DNA of 64,000 bases from positions 1,302,001 through 1,366,000 of the forward strand of contig NZ_CM001022.1 of NCBI RefSeq assembly GCF_000165795.1. Direction: 5' to 3'. This document shows positions 17,028 to 26,121 of the stretch, piece by piece. Position 1 is the first letter of the stretch; each line of letters opens with the position of its first letter. A model generated the notes under the pieces. It did not search any database, was not told the DNA's origin, and saw nothing but the letters and a program-made list of their open reading frames with translations. Source of the stretch: Aminomonas paucivorans DSM 12260. GTDB taxonomy: Bacteria; Synergistota; Synergistia; Synergistales; Synergistaceae. Made by a program: the position numbers and the translations under genes.

Positions 17028-17771
17028 ATGACCTCGCCTTCCCGAGTTGCCCTGGTGACCGGAGCGGGACGGGGAATCGGACGGTCCATCGCCCTGGAAC
17101 TGGGGCGAATGGGGTGCCGGGTCGGGGTGAACTACCAGCGCTCCCGGGATGCCGCCCTTGAGGTGGTGGAACGGCTTCGCGAGTTGGGCTGCGAGGCGGA
17201 GGCCTTCAAGGGGGACGCGGGGGATGCCGGCGCGGTGAAGGGCCTTTTCGAGAGCGTGGAATCCCGGCTGGGTCCCGTGGAAGTCCTGGTGAACAACGCC
17301 GGGATCACCCGGGACAACCTCCTGGTTCGGATGAAGGAAGAGGACTGGGAGGAGGTCCTGCGCACCAATCTGACTTCCGTGTACCTCTGCACGAAACAGG
17401 CCCTTCGGAACATGATGAAGGCCCGGTGGGGGCGCATCGTGACGATCAGCTCCGTGGTGGCGCTGGTGGGCAATCCGGGGCAGTGCAACTACGCAGCGGC
17501 CAAGGCGGGCCTTTTGGGCTTCTCGAAGAGCGTCGCTCGGGAGGTGGCCTCCCGGGGAATCACTTCCAATGTGGTGGCGCCGGGGTATATTGATACGGAC
17601 ATGACCCGGGCGCTCCCGGAGGCGGCCCGCACGGCCCTCCTGGGTCAGATCCCCATGGGGCGGCCGGGGACGGGAGAGGACGTGGCCCGCGCCGTTGCGT
17701 TCCTGGCTTCGGAGGAAACGGGGTACATCACGGGTCAGGTTCTTGCCGTCGACGGCGGCATGACCATGTAG
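17028..17771 (+). CDS. fabG: 3-oxoacyl-ACP reductase
   Basis: NADPH-dependent short-chain dehydrogenase reducing beta-ketoacyl-ACP. It shows the cofactor loop [21 protein letters not shown], the catalytic Ser in TISSV and the YxxxK pair in NYAAAKAG, plus the C-terminal [13 protein letters not shown]. The start is ATG 17028, one base after the fabD stop, with GAAGGAGGT just upstream. It has 247 residues. Confidence 0.97.
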   Translation: MTSPSRVALVTGAGRGIGRSIALELGRMGCRVGVNYQRSRDAALEVVERLRELGCEAEAFKGDAGDAGAVKGLFESVESRLGPVEVLVNNAGITRDNLLVRMKEEDWEEVLRTNLTSVYLCTKQALRNMMKARWGRIVTISSVVALVGNPGQCNYAAAKAGLLGFSKSVAREVASRGITSNVVAPGYIDTDMTRALPEAARTALLGQIPMGRPGTGEDVARAVAFLASEETGYITGQVLAVDGGMTM

Positions 17772-17799
17772 ACCGATCCTGGAAGGAGGTGAACGGCCA

Positions 17800-18051
17800 A
17801 TGCAGATGGAAGAAGTCATGTCTCGTTTGAAGGAAATCGTGGTGGACCGACTGAACGTCGAAGAAGAGCAGATCAAGCCCGAGGCGTCCTTCGTGGAGGA
17901 TCTGGGCGCGGATTCCCTGGACATCGTGGAGCTGATCATGGGCATCGAGGAAGAGTTCGACATCGAGATCCCTGACGAGGACGCGGAGAAGCTCACCAGC
18001 GTCGGCGACGCGATCAACTACGTGAAGAACAAGCTCGGGATCGAGGAATAG
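17800..18051 (+). CDS. acpP: Acyl carrier protein
   Basis: Acidic 83-residue carrier of growing acyl chains. The 4'-phosphopantetheine attachment site is the Ser of GADSLDIVE (about residue 45). A very strong ribosome-binding site AAGGAGGTGA (17783-17792) fits its need for high expression. It has the normal fabG-acpP-fabF position. Confidence 0.97.
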   Translation: MQMEEVMSRLKEIVVDRLNVEEEQIKPEASFVEDLGADSLDIVELIMGIEEEFDIEIPDEDAEKLTSVGDAINYVKNKLGIEE

Positions 18052-18070
18052 ATGTTTTCTGGGCACATCG

Positions 18071-18094
18071 GGGGGGATGGTCATCCGTCCCCCC
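18071..18094 (+). other. Stem-loop between acpP and fabF
   Basis: GGGGGGATGG (18071-18080) pairs with CCGTCCCCCC (18085-18094) around a 4-nt loop, 20 bp after the acpP stop. There is no following T-run, so it is more likely a 3' stabilising or processing hairpin that raises acpP message over fabF than a full terminator. Confidence 0.5.
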
Positions 18095-18203
18095 TCTTCA
18101 TCGGCACCCGACCCGAACGGATTGCCCTCGGGAAGGGGAGCACCTTCCCGCAGACGAAGCGTTCGGCTTGCGGAAAACCCTCAAGACAAGGGAGTGACCT
18201 GGT

Positions 18204-19442
18204 TTGAGAAGAGTCGTCGTCACGGGCCTCGGAGTCGTCAGCCCCATCGGACAGGGACGCGAGACCTATTGGCGGGCCCTCTCCGAGGGCCGCAGCGGTG
18301 CCGGCCCCATTTCCCTCTTTGACCCGGAGGGCTACAGCGTGCGCATCGCCGCGGAGGTGAAGGACTTCAACCCCGAGGACTGGATGGACAAGAAGGAGGC
18401 CCGACGAGCCGACCGGGTCATCCATTTTGCCTCCGCCGCCGCGGAGATGGCCGTCCGGGATGCCCGTCTGGACGTGTCCGCCCTGGACCCCCACCGCTTC
18501 GGAGTCTACCTGGGAAGCGGCGAGGGGGGCATCACCACCACCCATGAAAACTACGGGATTCTCCGCGACAAGGGACCTTCGCGGGTGAGCCCCTTCTTCA
18601 TCCCCATGATGCTCAGCAACATGCCCGCCGCCTACGTGGCCATCCGCTACGGGGCCAAGGGACCCAACATGGCGGTGGTCACCGCCTGCGCTTCCGCCAC
18701 CCACAGCATGGGGGAGGCGTACCAGTGCATCCTGCGGGAAGACGCGGACATCATCCTCACCGGGGGGGCCGAGGCTGCCATCACCCCCATCGCCGTGGCG
18801 GGTTTCGCCTCCCTGAAGGCTCTCTCCACCCGTAACGACGAGCCCGGACGGGCCTCTCGCCCCTTCGACCTGGAGCGGGACGGATTCGTCATGGGGGAGG
18901 GCGCGGGGGTCCTGGTGTTCGAGGAACTGGAGCATGCCCTTCGACGCGGCGCCCCCATCTACGGGGAGGTCACGGGGTACGGCCTTTCCTGCGACGCCTA
19001 CCACATCACCGCCCCGGATCCGGAAGGGGACGGTCCCAAAAGGGCCATGGCCATGGCGGTGCGCAAGTCCGGATGGAAGCTGGAGGACGTGGAACTCATC
19101 AACGCCCACGGTACCTCCACGCCCCTGAACGACAAGATGGAAAGCGCCGCCCTGCGAGGGCTGTTCGGGGACCACGCGGACAAGCTCCTGGTCCACTCCA
19201 CCAAGTCCATGATCGGCCATGCCCTGGGGGCGGCGGGGGCGCTGGAGACCATTGCGGCCCTGCAGTCCTTCGCCGAGGATCTGGTGCACCCCACCATCAA
19301 CTACGAGAACCCCGATCCGGAGTGTCCCATCCCCGTGGTGGCTGCCCAGCCGGTGCGCAGGGCCGTGCGGACCATGCTGGTGAACAATTTCGGCTTCGGG
19401 GGCCACAACGGAGTGCTGGCCCTCCAGCGTTACGAAGGATAG
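18204..19442 (+). CDS. fabF: Beta-ketoacyl-ACP synthase II
   Basis: Elongating condensing enzyme of fatty-acid synthesis. The Cys-His-His catalytic set is visible: VTACASATHS (Cys near residue 159), NAHGTSTPLND, and KSMIGHALGAAGA. It has 412 residues. The start is TTG 18204, after AAGGGAGTG (18188-18196). A 152-bp gap with a stem-loop separates it from acpP. Confidence 0.96.
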   Translation: MRRVVVTGLGVVSPIGQGRETYWRALSEGRSGAGPISLFDPEGYSVRIAAEVKDFNPEDWMDKKEARRADRVIHFASAAAEMAVRDARLDVSALDPHRFGVYLGSGEGGITTTHENYGILRDKGPSRVSPFFIPMMLSNMPAAYVAIRYGAKGPNMAVVTACASATHSMGEAYQCILREDADIILTGGAEAAITPIAVAGFASLKALSTRNDEPGRASRPFDLERDGFVMGEGAGVLVFEELEHALRRGAPIYGEVTGYGLSCDAYHITAPDPEGDGPKRAMAMAVRKSGWKLEDVELINAHGTSTPLNDKMESAALRGLFGDHADKLLVHSTKSMIGHALGAAGALETIAALQSFAEDLVHPTINYENPDPECPIPVVAAQPVRRAVRTMLVNNFGFGGHNGVLALQRYEG

Positions 19443-19461
19443 AGGGGAGAGCCGGGAGGGG

Positions 19462-20160
19462 ATGACGAAGGGGATCCAACCCCCCGCCTTCCTGGGGCGA
19501 GCGCTTCGGTACCGTTTCCACAGACAAGAGCTTCTGACGGAAGCCCTGACTCACGCGTCCTTCGCGAACGAGTCGGGGCTTTCCCGTTGCAACGAACGGC
19601 TCGAATTCCTGGGGGACGCGGTGCTGGAGCTGTGCGTCTCCGAGAGGCTCTACCGGGAACGACCGGACGCGGAAGAGGGGGACCTGACCCGATGGCGCTC
19701 CGCCTTGGTCTGCGCCCCCAACCTGGCCCGGTGGGGCCGGCTTTGGGGTATCCCGGCCTGCCTTCTCCTGGGCAAGGGCTTCCGAAGAGGGGGGCCGAAC
19801 GAGAACATGGTGGCCGACGCCTTCGAGGCGGTGCTGGGGGCGATCTACCTGGACGGAGGACTGGACGCGGTCAGAGAGGTGCTCCACCCCCTTCCCCTCC
19901 CGGAGGTTCTGGAAGAGGGGAAGGACCCCAAGTCTCGCCTTCAGGAGGTTCTCCAGGGACAGGGGCACCCTTGCCCCCGTTACGAACTGAGGGAGCAGTC
20001 CGGCCCTCCCCACGAGCGCTGGTTCGTGGTGGAGGTTTCCTGCGGGGAGCAGGTCCTGGCCAGCGGGGAGGGGCGCTCCCTGCGGGAGGCGGAGCGGTGT
20101 GCGGCAAACCGCGCCCTGGAATCCATGCAACCGGTTGCATTATCGGGGGAAGAGGGGTAG
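19462..20160 (+). CDS. rnc: Ribonuclease III
   Basis: Double-strand-specific endoribonuclease that processes rRNA precursors and mRNAs. The signature NERLEFLGDAVLEL carries the metal-binding Glu and Asp residues, NMVADAFEAVLGAIYLDGG is the second catalytic block, and a dsRNA-binding domain follows from about residue 155. It has 232 residues. The acpP-fabF-rnc order is typical. Its 3' end contains a perfect 16-bp palindrome and a probable promoter for the pyr operon. Confidence 0.95.
   Translation: MTKGIQPPAFLGRALRYRFHRQELLTEALTHASFANESGLSRCNERLEFLGDAVLELCVSERLYRERPDAEEGDLTRWRSALVCAPNLARWGRLWGIPACLLLGKGFRRGGPNENMVADAFEAVLGAIYLDGGLDAVREVLHPLPLPEVLEEGKDPKSRLQEVLQGQGHPCPRYELREQSGPPHERWFVVEVSCGEQVLASGEGRSLREAERCAANRALESMQPVALSGEEG
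20125..20140 (+). repeat. Perfect 16-bp palindrome at the pyr promoter
   Basis: ATGCAACCGGTTGCAT is a perfect inverted repeat in the last codons of rnc. Its core fits the TGnAAnCGnTTnCA pattern typical of LacI/PurR-family operators, and its right half overlaps the putative -35 box at 20135. About one perfect 16-mer palindrome is expected by chance in 64 kb, so position is the main argument. Confidence 0.4.
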
Positions 20161-20163
20161 ACT
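20135..20163 (+). promoter_or_regulatory. Candidate promoter of the pyr operon
   Basis: TTGCAT (20135-20140) and TAGACT (20158-20163) are 17 bp apart, straddling the rnc stop codon. The boxes are only moderate matches, but transcription would start just before the PyrR-binding element, as an attenuator requires. Confidence 0.45.
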
Positions 20164-20184
20164 CTCCTACGAAGCACCACCCTT

Positions 20185-20293
20185 GAAACGGGTCCCGTGA
20201 GGCCCGAAAGGGAGGAGGAGAGTCCATGAAGAGGAATAGCGTCTGCGTGAACCGATCATCCGGGAACCTGCACTCGTGCGGGTTCCCTTTTTT
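20185..20293 (+). promoter_or_regulatory. PyrR-dependent attenuator leader of the pyr operon
   Basis: The RNA segment GUCCCGUGAGGCCC (20192-20205) fits the PyrR-binding-loop consensus (UCCNGNGAGG core), flanked by CGGG/CCCG. Downstream is an intrinsic terminator: an 11-bp stem GGGAACCTGCA/TGCGGGTTCCC (20262-20287) with a CTCG loop, followed by six Ts (20288-20293). In the known mechanism UMP-bound PyrR stabilises the binding loop and lets the terminator form. A possible 31-codon leader peptide (ATG 20226, behind GGGAGGAGGAG) overlaps the terminator. Confidence 0.8.
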
Positions 20294-20308
20294 GTGCTCG
20301 GGAGGTGG

Positions 20309-20863
20309 ATGGGGTTGCTGAGGGAAAAGGCTAGGGTGCTGGAGGCGGAGGACATCGAGCGGATCCTTCGAAGGATGGCCCACGAAGTGGTGGAGAACAA
20401 CCGGGGGCTGGAAGGGCTCGTGCTGGTGGGGATCCAGAGGCGGGGGATCTACCTGGCCAGGCGTCTGCGGGATCGGATTCAGCAGTTCGAGGACGTGAAG
20501 CTCCCCTGCGGGGAACTGGACATCACCCTCTACCGGGACGATCTGACCCTGCTCCACGACCAGCCGGTGGTGCACAGCACCTCCATCCCCGGAGACATCC
20601 GGGGCAAACACCTGGTTCTGGTGGACGACGTGGTCTACACGGGGCGTACGGTGCGCTCCGCCCTGGACGCCCTGATGGACCTGGGACGGCCCGACACGGT
20701 GCGCCTGGCGGCCCTCATCGATCGGGGGCATCGGGAACTGCCCATCCAGCCGGATTTCGTGGGGAAGAACCTGCCCACCTCCAAGTCCGAGGTGGTGGAG
20801 GTGCGTTTGGAGGAACTGGACGGAAAGGACGAGGTGGTCATCTGTGAACGGGACGTCCTCTAG
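20309..20863 (+). CDS. pyrR: Bifunctional pyr operon regulator / uracil phosphoribosyltransferase PyrR
   Basis: RNA-binding attenuation regulator of pyrimidine genes with a phosphoribosyltransferase fold. The PRPP loop [19 protein letters not shown] is intact, and [13 protein letters not shown] and [23 protein letters not shown] follow the PyrR pattern. GGAGGT (20301-20306) is only 2 bases before ATG 20309 but 8 before TTG 20315; either could be the start. It has 184 residues. It overlaps pyrB by 20 bp and presumably acts on the leader just upstream of its own start. Confidence 0.93.
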   Translation: MGLLREKARVLEAEDIERILRRMAHEVVENNRGLEGLVLVGIQRRGIYLARRLRDRIQQFEDVKLPCGELDITLYRDDLTLLHDQPVVHSTSIPGDIRGKHLVLVDDVVYTGRTVRSALDALMDLGRPDTVRLAALIDRGHRELPIQPDFVGKNLPTSKSEVVEVRLEELDGKDEVVICERDVL

Positions 20864-21800
20864 CGCCACGCGGTGGACCCGGCGCAACGTGCTGGACCTG
20901 GAGGGATGGAGCCGGGAGGAGATCCTGCTGCTGCTGGAGCAGGCCCGCCACATGGACGACCTCCTCTCCCGGCCCATCAAGAAGGTCCCCGCCCTGCGGG
21001 GCAAGCTGGCGGTGAACCTGTTCTTCGAGAACTCCACCCGGACCCGGGTGTCCTTCGAGCTGGCGGAGAAGATGCTCTCCGCAGACGTGGTGAACTGGTC
21101 CGCTGCCGGATCCAGCACCAGCAAGGGGGAGACCCTGCGGGACACCGCCTGGACCCTGGAGGCCATGGGGGCGGACATCGTGGTGATCCGTCACGGCGCC
21201 GTGGGGGCCGCGGCGTACCTGACCCGCAAGCTCAAGAAGGCGGTGGTGCTCAACGCCGGGGACGGGGCCCACGCCCACCCCACCCAGGGACTTCTGGACC
21301 TGTACACCGCCTGGAAACACCTGGGGGACCTGGAGGGGCGGAAGATCGTCATCCTGGGAGACGTGGAACACAGCCGGGTGGCGCGCAGCGACGCCCGGGG
21401 CTTCGCCGCTCTGGGGTGCGAGGTGGTCTTCTGCGGTCCCAGGACCCTGATCCCCCTGGAAGTGGAGGCCCTGGGAGGACGCTTCGAGCCCGACGCCCGC
21501 AAAGCCGTGGAGGGGGCGGATCTGGTCTACATGCTCCGCATCCAGCGGGAGCGCCAGCAGGACGGGCTTTTCCCCTCGGTGGACGAGTACCATCGCTTCT
21601 GGGGGGGGACGGAGGAACTGATGAAGCTGGCTCGGCCCGGCGCCTTGGCGATGCACCCCGGTCCCATCAACCGGGGGGTGGAGATCGCTTCGGAGATCGC
21701 CGACGGGGAGCAGAGCGTGATTCTGGAACAGGTTCGCAGCGGCGTCGCCGTTCGCATGGCGCTGCTCTACCTCTGCGCGGGAGGGGCGGTGGACGCATGA
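20844..21800 (+). CDS. pyrB: Aspartate carbamoyltransferase catalytic subunit
   Basis: Forms carbamoyl-aspartate from carbamoyl phosphate and aspartate. The carbamoyl-phosphate motif [13 protein letters not shown], the SSTSKGET loop, [13 protein letters not shown] and [11 protein letters not shown] are all present. Start GTG 20844 inside the pyrR end; 318 residues. No regulatory subunit gene (pyrI) follows. Confidence 0.96.
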   Translation: MNGTSSSATRWTRRNVLDLEGWSREEILLLLEQARHMDDLLSRPIKKVPALRGKLAVNLFFENSTRTRVSFELAEKMLSADVVNWSAAGSSTSKGETLRDTAWTLEAMGADIVVIRHGAVGAAAYLTRKLKKAVVLNAGDGAHAHPTQGLLDLYTAWKHLGDLEGRKIVILGDVEHSRVARSDARGFAALGCEVVFCGPRTLIPLEVEALGGRFEPDARKAVEGADLVYMLRIQRERQQDGLFPSVDEYHRFWGGTEELMKLARPGALAMHPGPINRGVEIASEIADGEQSVILEQVRSGVAVRMALLYLCAGGAVDA

Positions 21801-23092
21801 GCATCTGGCTGAAGAACGCCACGGTCTTCGACGGGAAGGCCTTCATGGAGGGGACGCGGCATCTGGTGGTGGAGGAAGGGCAGATCGCCCACCTGGGCGC
21901 CGAGGCGCCGGAAGGCTTCGAGGGACAGACCCTGGACCTGGAGGGCAAGTGGCTCTGCCCGGGGTTCTGGGACCTGCACACCCACCTTCGGGAGCCGGGG
22001 CAGGAGTGGCGGGAGGACCTGACCTCCGGGTCCCTGGCGGGAGCGGCGGGGGGCTACACCACCCTGGTGGCCATGCCCAACACGGATCCTCCCGTGGACT
22101 GCCCCAGCGCCGTGTCCTACGTGGCCCGAAAGGGACGGGAGCTTCCGGGCGCCCGGGTCCTCCCGGCGGGTTGCGTGAGCAAGGAGCGCAAGGGGGAGGA
22201 GCTGGCGGAACTCCTGAAGATGGCCGAGGAAGGGGCGGTTCTCTTCACCGACGACGGTGCCCCGGTGCGCTCCTCCGGTCTGCTGCGCCTGGCCCTGCGC
22301 TACCTGGACGGGACGGGGCTTGCGGTGATGGAGCACTCGGAGGATCGCTCCCTCTTCGGCAAGGGGCAGGTCCATGAAGGGGTCATCAGCGCGGTGAGCG
22401 GCCTGGCGGGGGTTCCCTCCTCCTGCGAGGTCCTGGGGGTCCAGCGGGGCATCGAGCTGCTCCGGGAGGTAGGAGGGTGCCTGCACTTCACCCACCTGAG
22501 CGCGGCCCGCTCCCTGGAGCTGATCCGGGCCGCCAAGGCGGAGGGACTGTCGGTGACCTGCGACGTCACCCCTCACCACCTGACCTTCTCGGAGGAGGAC
22601 GTCATGGCCAGCGGTTACGACGGCTACTTTAAAGTGAACCCTCCTCTCCGGTCCGTCCGGGATCGGGAGGCCCTATGGGGGGGGATCGAAGACGGCACGG
22701 TGGACGCCATCGGGACGGACCACGCTCCCTGGCACGCCGACGAGAAGGACCTTCCCTTCCAGGAAGCCTCCTTCGGCATCGCCTCCCTGGAGTGCGCCGC
22801 CGCGGGGGTCCTGGACGGGGCGGTCCGTCGAGGCGTGGCGGCGGAGAAGGTCCTGGCCGCCCTCACCCGGGCACCTCGCTGCATCCTGGGACGGGGGGGC
22901 GACGACCTCCTGGCCGTGGGAGCGGAGGCGGATCTGACGGTGGTGGACCCGGATCGGGTGGAGAAGGTGAACCCTCGCCTCTGGCGCAGCAAGGCCAAGC
23001 ATAGCCCCTGGTCCGGGGTGGTCCTGAAGGGCTGGCCGGTGCTCACCCTCCTGGGGGATCGGGTTCTCTGGCGGGCCTCGGAGGAACAGTGA
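21797..23092 (+). CDS. pyrC: Dihydroorotase
   Basis: Amidohydrolase that cyclises carbamoyl-aspartate to dihydroorotate. It shows the metal-binding DLHTHLREPGQE, AMPNTDPPVD, the later HLSAARS segment, DVTPHHLTF, and GTDHAPWHADEK. It has 431 residues, the type I (PyrC/AllB-like) length. ATG 21797 overlaps the pyrB stop as ATGA, and its own end overlaps pyrK. Confidence 0.95.
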   Translation: MSIWLKNATVFDGKAFMEGTRHLVVEEGQIAHLGAEAPEGFEGQTLDLEGKWLCPGFWDLHTHLREPGQEWREDLTSGSLAGAAGGYTTLVAMPNTDPPVDCPSAVSYVARKGRELPGARVLPAGCVSKERKGEELAELLKMAEEGAVLFTDDGAPVRSSGLLRLALRYLDGTGLAVMEHSEDRSLFGKGQVHEGVISAVSGLAGVPSSCEVLGVQRGIELLREVGGCLHFTHLSAARSLELIRAAKAEGLSVTCDVTPHHLTFSEEDVMASGYDGYFKVNPPLRSVRDREALWGGIEDGTVDAIGTDHAPWHADEKDLPFQEASFGIASLECAAAGVLDGAVRRGVAAEKVLAALTRAPRCILGRGGDDLLAVGAEADLTVVDPDRVEKVNPRLWRSKAKHSPWSGVVLKGWPVLTLLGDRVLWRASEEQ

Positions 23093-23877
23093 GCGTCTGC
23101 GGGGGGCACGTTTTTTCGGAGGTGCGGGGGACCCTGGTCTCCCGCATCTCTCTGGGAACGGGGGCGGCGTGGCTGGAAATCCGCCTTCCCGGCCCGATTC
23201 CCCCTGTGCGGGCGGGGCAGTTTGCCCTCCTTTCCCTTCCGGAGGTGTGCGACCCCCTGTTGGGAAGACCCCTGGCGGTGGCTCGGGCACAGGAGGACCG
23301 GGTCTCCTTCCTCTGCCGCCGGGCGGGGCGGGGGAGCGGGTTGCTGGCGGACCTGATCCCGGGGCAGTCCGTGGACCTGCGCCTTCCCCTGGGACGTCCC
23401 GTGGAGGTACCCCAGGATCGGCCGGTCTGGTTCCTCGGGGGCAGCGTGGGGGCGGCTCCCCTTCTGATGGCCCCTGTCCCGCCGGGCTTTCGAGGGTGGG
23501 TCCTGGGTTTCCGGGACGCTTCCTGGGGGCCCGCGTTGGAACACCTGCGGGGGCTTCTGGCGGGGTTGCCCCTGACGGTGGCCTGCGACGACGGCTCCCT
23601 GGGCCCGAAAGGAAACGCCGTGTCGGCCCTGGGGGAGCGGGTCCGCCCCGGGGATTGCGTGGTGGCCTGCGGCCCCGAAGGGATGCTGCAGGCGCTGCGG
23701 GATCTCTCCCGAGCGGGAGGGTTCCAGGCGATTCTGGGGCTGGAGCGGCGCATGGCCTGCGGGTTCGGGGGGTGTCTGGGCTGCCGCATCACCCGGCGGG
23801 ACGGGACGTCCGCCCGGGTCTGTGTGGATGGTCCCTTCTTCGACGGAGAGGAGCTGGGGGACGATGTCTTCGCCTGA
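23089..23877 (+). CDS. pyrK: Dihydroorotate dehydrogenase B, electron transfer subunit
   Basis: FAD- and [2Fe-2S]-containing subunit that passes electrons from PyrD to NAD+. The ferredoxin-reductase-like N-terminus has AGQFALLSLPE and GRPLAVARA; the cluster ligands are in MACGFGGCLGCR and the later CVDGPFF. Start GTG 23089 overlaps the pyrC TGA. It has 262 residues. Pairing with the adjacent pyrD makes this a class 1B, NAD-linked system suited to anaerobes. Confidence 0.94.
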   Translation: MSVCGGHVFSEVRGTLVSRISLGTGAAWLEIRLPGPIPPVRAGQFALLSLPEVCDPLLGRPLAVARAQEDRVSFLCRRAGRGSGLLADLIPGQSVDLRLPLGRPVEVPQDRPVWFLGGSVGAAPLLMAPVPPGFRGWVLGFRDASWGPALEHLRGLLAGLPLTVACDDGSLGPKGNAVSALGERVRPGDCVVACGPEGMLQALRDLSRAGGFQAILGLERRMACGFGGCLGCRITRRDGTSARVCVDGPFFDGEELGDDVFA

Positions 23878-24817
23878 CCTGAGGGCCACCCTGGGAGGGG
23901 TGACCCTGGATTCCCCCCTAATCCCCGCCTCGGGGATCCTTCCCATGGATCCCGTCCTCTGGATGGGGCTGGAGGGGTGCGACGGGGTATGCACCAAGGG
24001 GCTCACCTGGCGTCCTCGCGCGGGGAACCCGGGGGTGCGCCTCGAAGAGACGCCCGGGGGGCTTCTCAACAGCATCGGTCTGGAGAACCCGGGGGTGCAG
24101 GCCTGGATGCGGGAGACCCTTCCCGGCCTTGCGGGCACGGGGAAGCGCATCGTCCTGAACCTGGCCTGCGAGGACCTGGATTCCCTGGGGCGGGCGGTGG
24201 AGGCCTTGGGAGGGGCTTCGGACCGGATCGCCGTGCTGGAACTGAACCTCTCTTGTCCGAACGTGGACGGGGGGGGAGCGGCCTGGGGGGAAGCTCCCGA
24301 AGGGGTCCGGGCGGCCCTGGGGATCGCGCGACCGGGCTGGAAGGGGATCCTCTGGGTGAAGCTCACCCCCCAGGCGGGGGATTTCGTGGCCACCGCTCGG
24401 GCCGCCGAGGCGGGAGGGGCCGACGGGGTGGTGGTGGCCAACACGTGGTTGGGCGCCGCCCTGGACCTGCAGACGGGGCTTCCCCGCTTCGCCCGAAGCG
24501 TGGCGGGGCTTTCCGGCCCCGCGGTGTTCCCCCTGAGCCTGCGCCTGGTTTTTCAGACCTACGGCAGGGTGGGGATCCCCATCGTGGGGTGCGGCGGGGT
24601 TCGTAGCGCCGAGGACGCCCTGTGCATGGTGCTGGCCGGGGCCAGCGCCGTGGAGGTGGGGACCTGGCACTTCCGCAAGCTGGATTGCCTGGCGGGGATG
24701 TGTCGGGATCTGCAAGCGCTCCTGCAGGCGCGAGGGGTGGCTTCCCTGGCGGAACTGGTGGGAGCGGCGCACCGGGGCGGGTTTGCCGGAGCGAGGAAGG
24801 AGAGGAGCGGGGCATGA
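23864..24817 (+). CDS. pyrD: Dihydroorotate dehydrogenase B, catalytic subunit
   Basis: FMN enzyme oxidising dihydroorotate to orotate. Motifs are IPASGILPMD, the active-site Cys in LELNLSCPNVDGG, VKLTPQAGDF, and GCGGVRSAEDAL for FMN phosphate binding. ATG 23864 lies 14 bp before the pyrK stop; an open frame further upstream is within pyrK and not family-like. It has 317 residues. Confidence 0.94.
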   Translation: MSSPDLRATLGGVTLDSPLIPASGILPMDPVLWMGLEGCDGVCTKGLTWRPRAGNPGVRLEETPGGLLNSIGLENPGVQAWMRETLPGLAGTGKRIVLNLACEDLDSLGRAVEALGGASDRIAVLELNLSCPNVDGGGAAWGEAPEGVRAALGIARPGWKGILWVKLTPQAGDFVATARAAEAGGADGVVVANTWLGAALDLQTGLPRFARSVAGLSGPAVFPLSLRLVFQTYGRVGIPIVGCGGVRSAEDALCMVLAGASAVEVGTWHFRKLDCLAGMCRDLQALLQARGVASLAELVGAAHRGGFAGARKERSGA

Positions 24818-25509
24818 ACGGAAAGGAACGATTGATCCTGGCGCTGGACACGCCGGGGACCGAGGAGGGGCTGGCCCTTCTGGACCGCCTGAAGGCCCCC
24901 TGGATGAAGGTGAAGGTGGGTCCCCGACTCTTCGCCCTGGGGGGAGAGACGTTTCTTCGGGACCTGCAGGAACGGGGGCATCGGGTCTTTCTGGACCTGA
25001 AGCTCCACGACATCCCCAACACCGTGGCCCAGGCGGTGGAGGTCTATGCCCGCTGGGGGCTTTGGGCTCTCACGGTGCACACCTCCGGGGGGGAGACCAT
25101 GATGCGCCGCGCGCGGGAGGCGGCGGGGACGGACCTGCTCCTCCTGGGAGTCACGGTACTCACCAGCCTTGATGGGCCGGAGTGGGAGGCTGTCCATCCC
25201 GGGTGTTCCCTGGAACGGGCCCTGAGCGGGCGGGCGGCGCTGGCTCGGGAGTCGGGGCTGGGGGGCGTTGTGTGCAGCCCTCGAGACCTGACCCTGGTGC
25301 GGGAGGCTGCCCCTGGGCTCGTCACGGTGGTGCCGGGCATCCGCCTTCCGGGAGACGGGACGCAGGACCAGGCGCGGGTGGATACCCCGGCGGCGGCGAT
25401 GGGGCGGGGGGCGGACTACCTGGTGGTGGGGCGCTCCATCCTGGGAGCGGCGGACCCGCAGGAGGCGGCGGAGCGGGTGCTGGGAAGCATGGAGGAGGGA
25501 CGGGCATGA
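24814..25509 (+). CDS. pyrF: Orotidine 5'-phosphate decarboxylase
   Basis: Final decarboxylation to UMP. The catalytic Asp-Lys-Asp block is clear in FLDLKLHDIPNTV (near residues 59-71); LALDTP at the start, VHTSGGETMM, and the late VVGRSILGAADP phosphate loop complete the family pattern. ATG 24814 overlaps the pyrD stop as ATGA. It has 231 residues. Confidence 0.96.
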   Translation: MNGKERLILALDTPGTEEGLALLDRLKAPWMKVKVGPRLFALGGETFLRDLQERGHRVFLDLKLHDIPNTVAQAVEVYARWGLWALTVHTSGGETMMRRAREAAGTDLLLLGVTVLTSLDGPEWEAVHPGCSLERALSGRAALARESGLGGVVCSPRDLTLVREAAPGLVTVVPGIRLPGDGTQDQARVDTPAAAMGRGADYLVVGRSILGAADPQEAAERVLGSMEEGRA

Positions 25510-26096
25510 CGGCAGGGGAGAAACGCTTTGAAAAACGCTTCGCTCAGCGCATGGCGGAGAGGGGCGCCCACCTGAAGGGGCATTTCCTCCTTTCCTCGGG
25601 GCTTCACAGCTCCGACTACCTTCAGTGCGCCCTCTTCCTGGCCCACCCCCGGGACGCCGCCTGGGCGGGGCGGATCCTGGCCCGGCGCCTGGCCCCCCTG
25701 GGGGCGGACCTGGTGGTCTCCCCCGCCATGGGGGGGCTTCTCATCGGACACGAGGTGGCCAAGGCCCTGGGGGTTCCCTTCCTGTTCACCGAACGGGTGG
25801 AGGGAACCATGACCCTGCGCCGATTTCCCCACCCCGGGAAGGCCCGGTTTCTGGTGGTGGAAGACGTGTTCACCACGGGGAAATCCACTCGGGAAACCGC
25901 AGAGGTGCTGGAACGGGACGGAGCGGTGTGGGTCGGGGCTGGCTCCTTGGTGGATCGTTCCGGCAACCCCTCCCTCCTTCCCGTGCCCTGGCGGTCCTTG
26001 TGGGCCGTTTCCTTCCCGGTATATGATCCAGCGGATTGTCCGTGCTGCAGGGAGGGACTGCCCCTGGTGAAGCCTGGGAGCCGTCCCCAACCCTAA
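25506..26096 (+). CDS. pyrE: Orotate phosphoribosyltransferase
   Basis: Couples orotate with PRPP to give OMP. The PRPP loop FLVVEDVFTTGKSTRE is complete, and SSGLHSSDYLQCA corresponds to the orotate-binding start. It has 196 residues, including a C-terminal Cys-rich tail (CPCCREGLP) like that seen in some anaerobe PyrE proteins. ATG 25506 overlaps the pyrF stop. It is the last pyr gene before folD. Confidence 0.94.
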   Translation: MTAGEKRFEKRFAQRMAERGAHLKGHFLLSSGLHSSDYLQCALFLAHPRDAAWAGRILARRLAPLGADLVVSPAMGGLLIGHEVAKALGVPFLFTERVEGTMTLRRFPHPGKARFLVVEDVFTTGKSTRETAEVLERDGAVWVGAGSLVDRSGNPSLLPVPWRSLWAVSFPVYDPADCPCCREGLPLVKPGSRPQP

Positions 26097-26121
26097 TTTC
26101 CGCACCATCGGGAGGGATCCC

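Noticed and set aside
18071-18094. acpP-fabF hairpin as a full terminator
   Set aside because: There is no T-run after the stem, and fabF has no evident promoter of its own.
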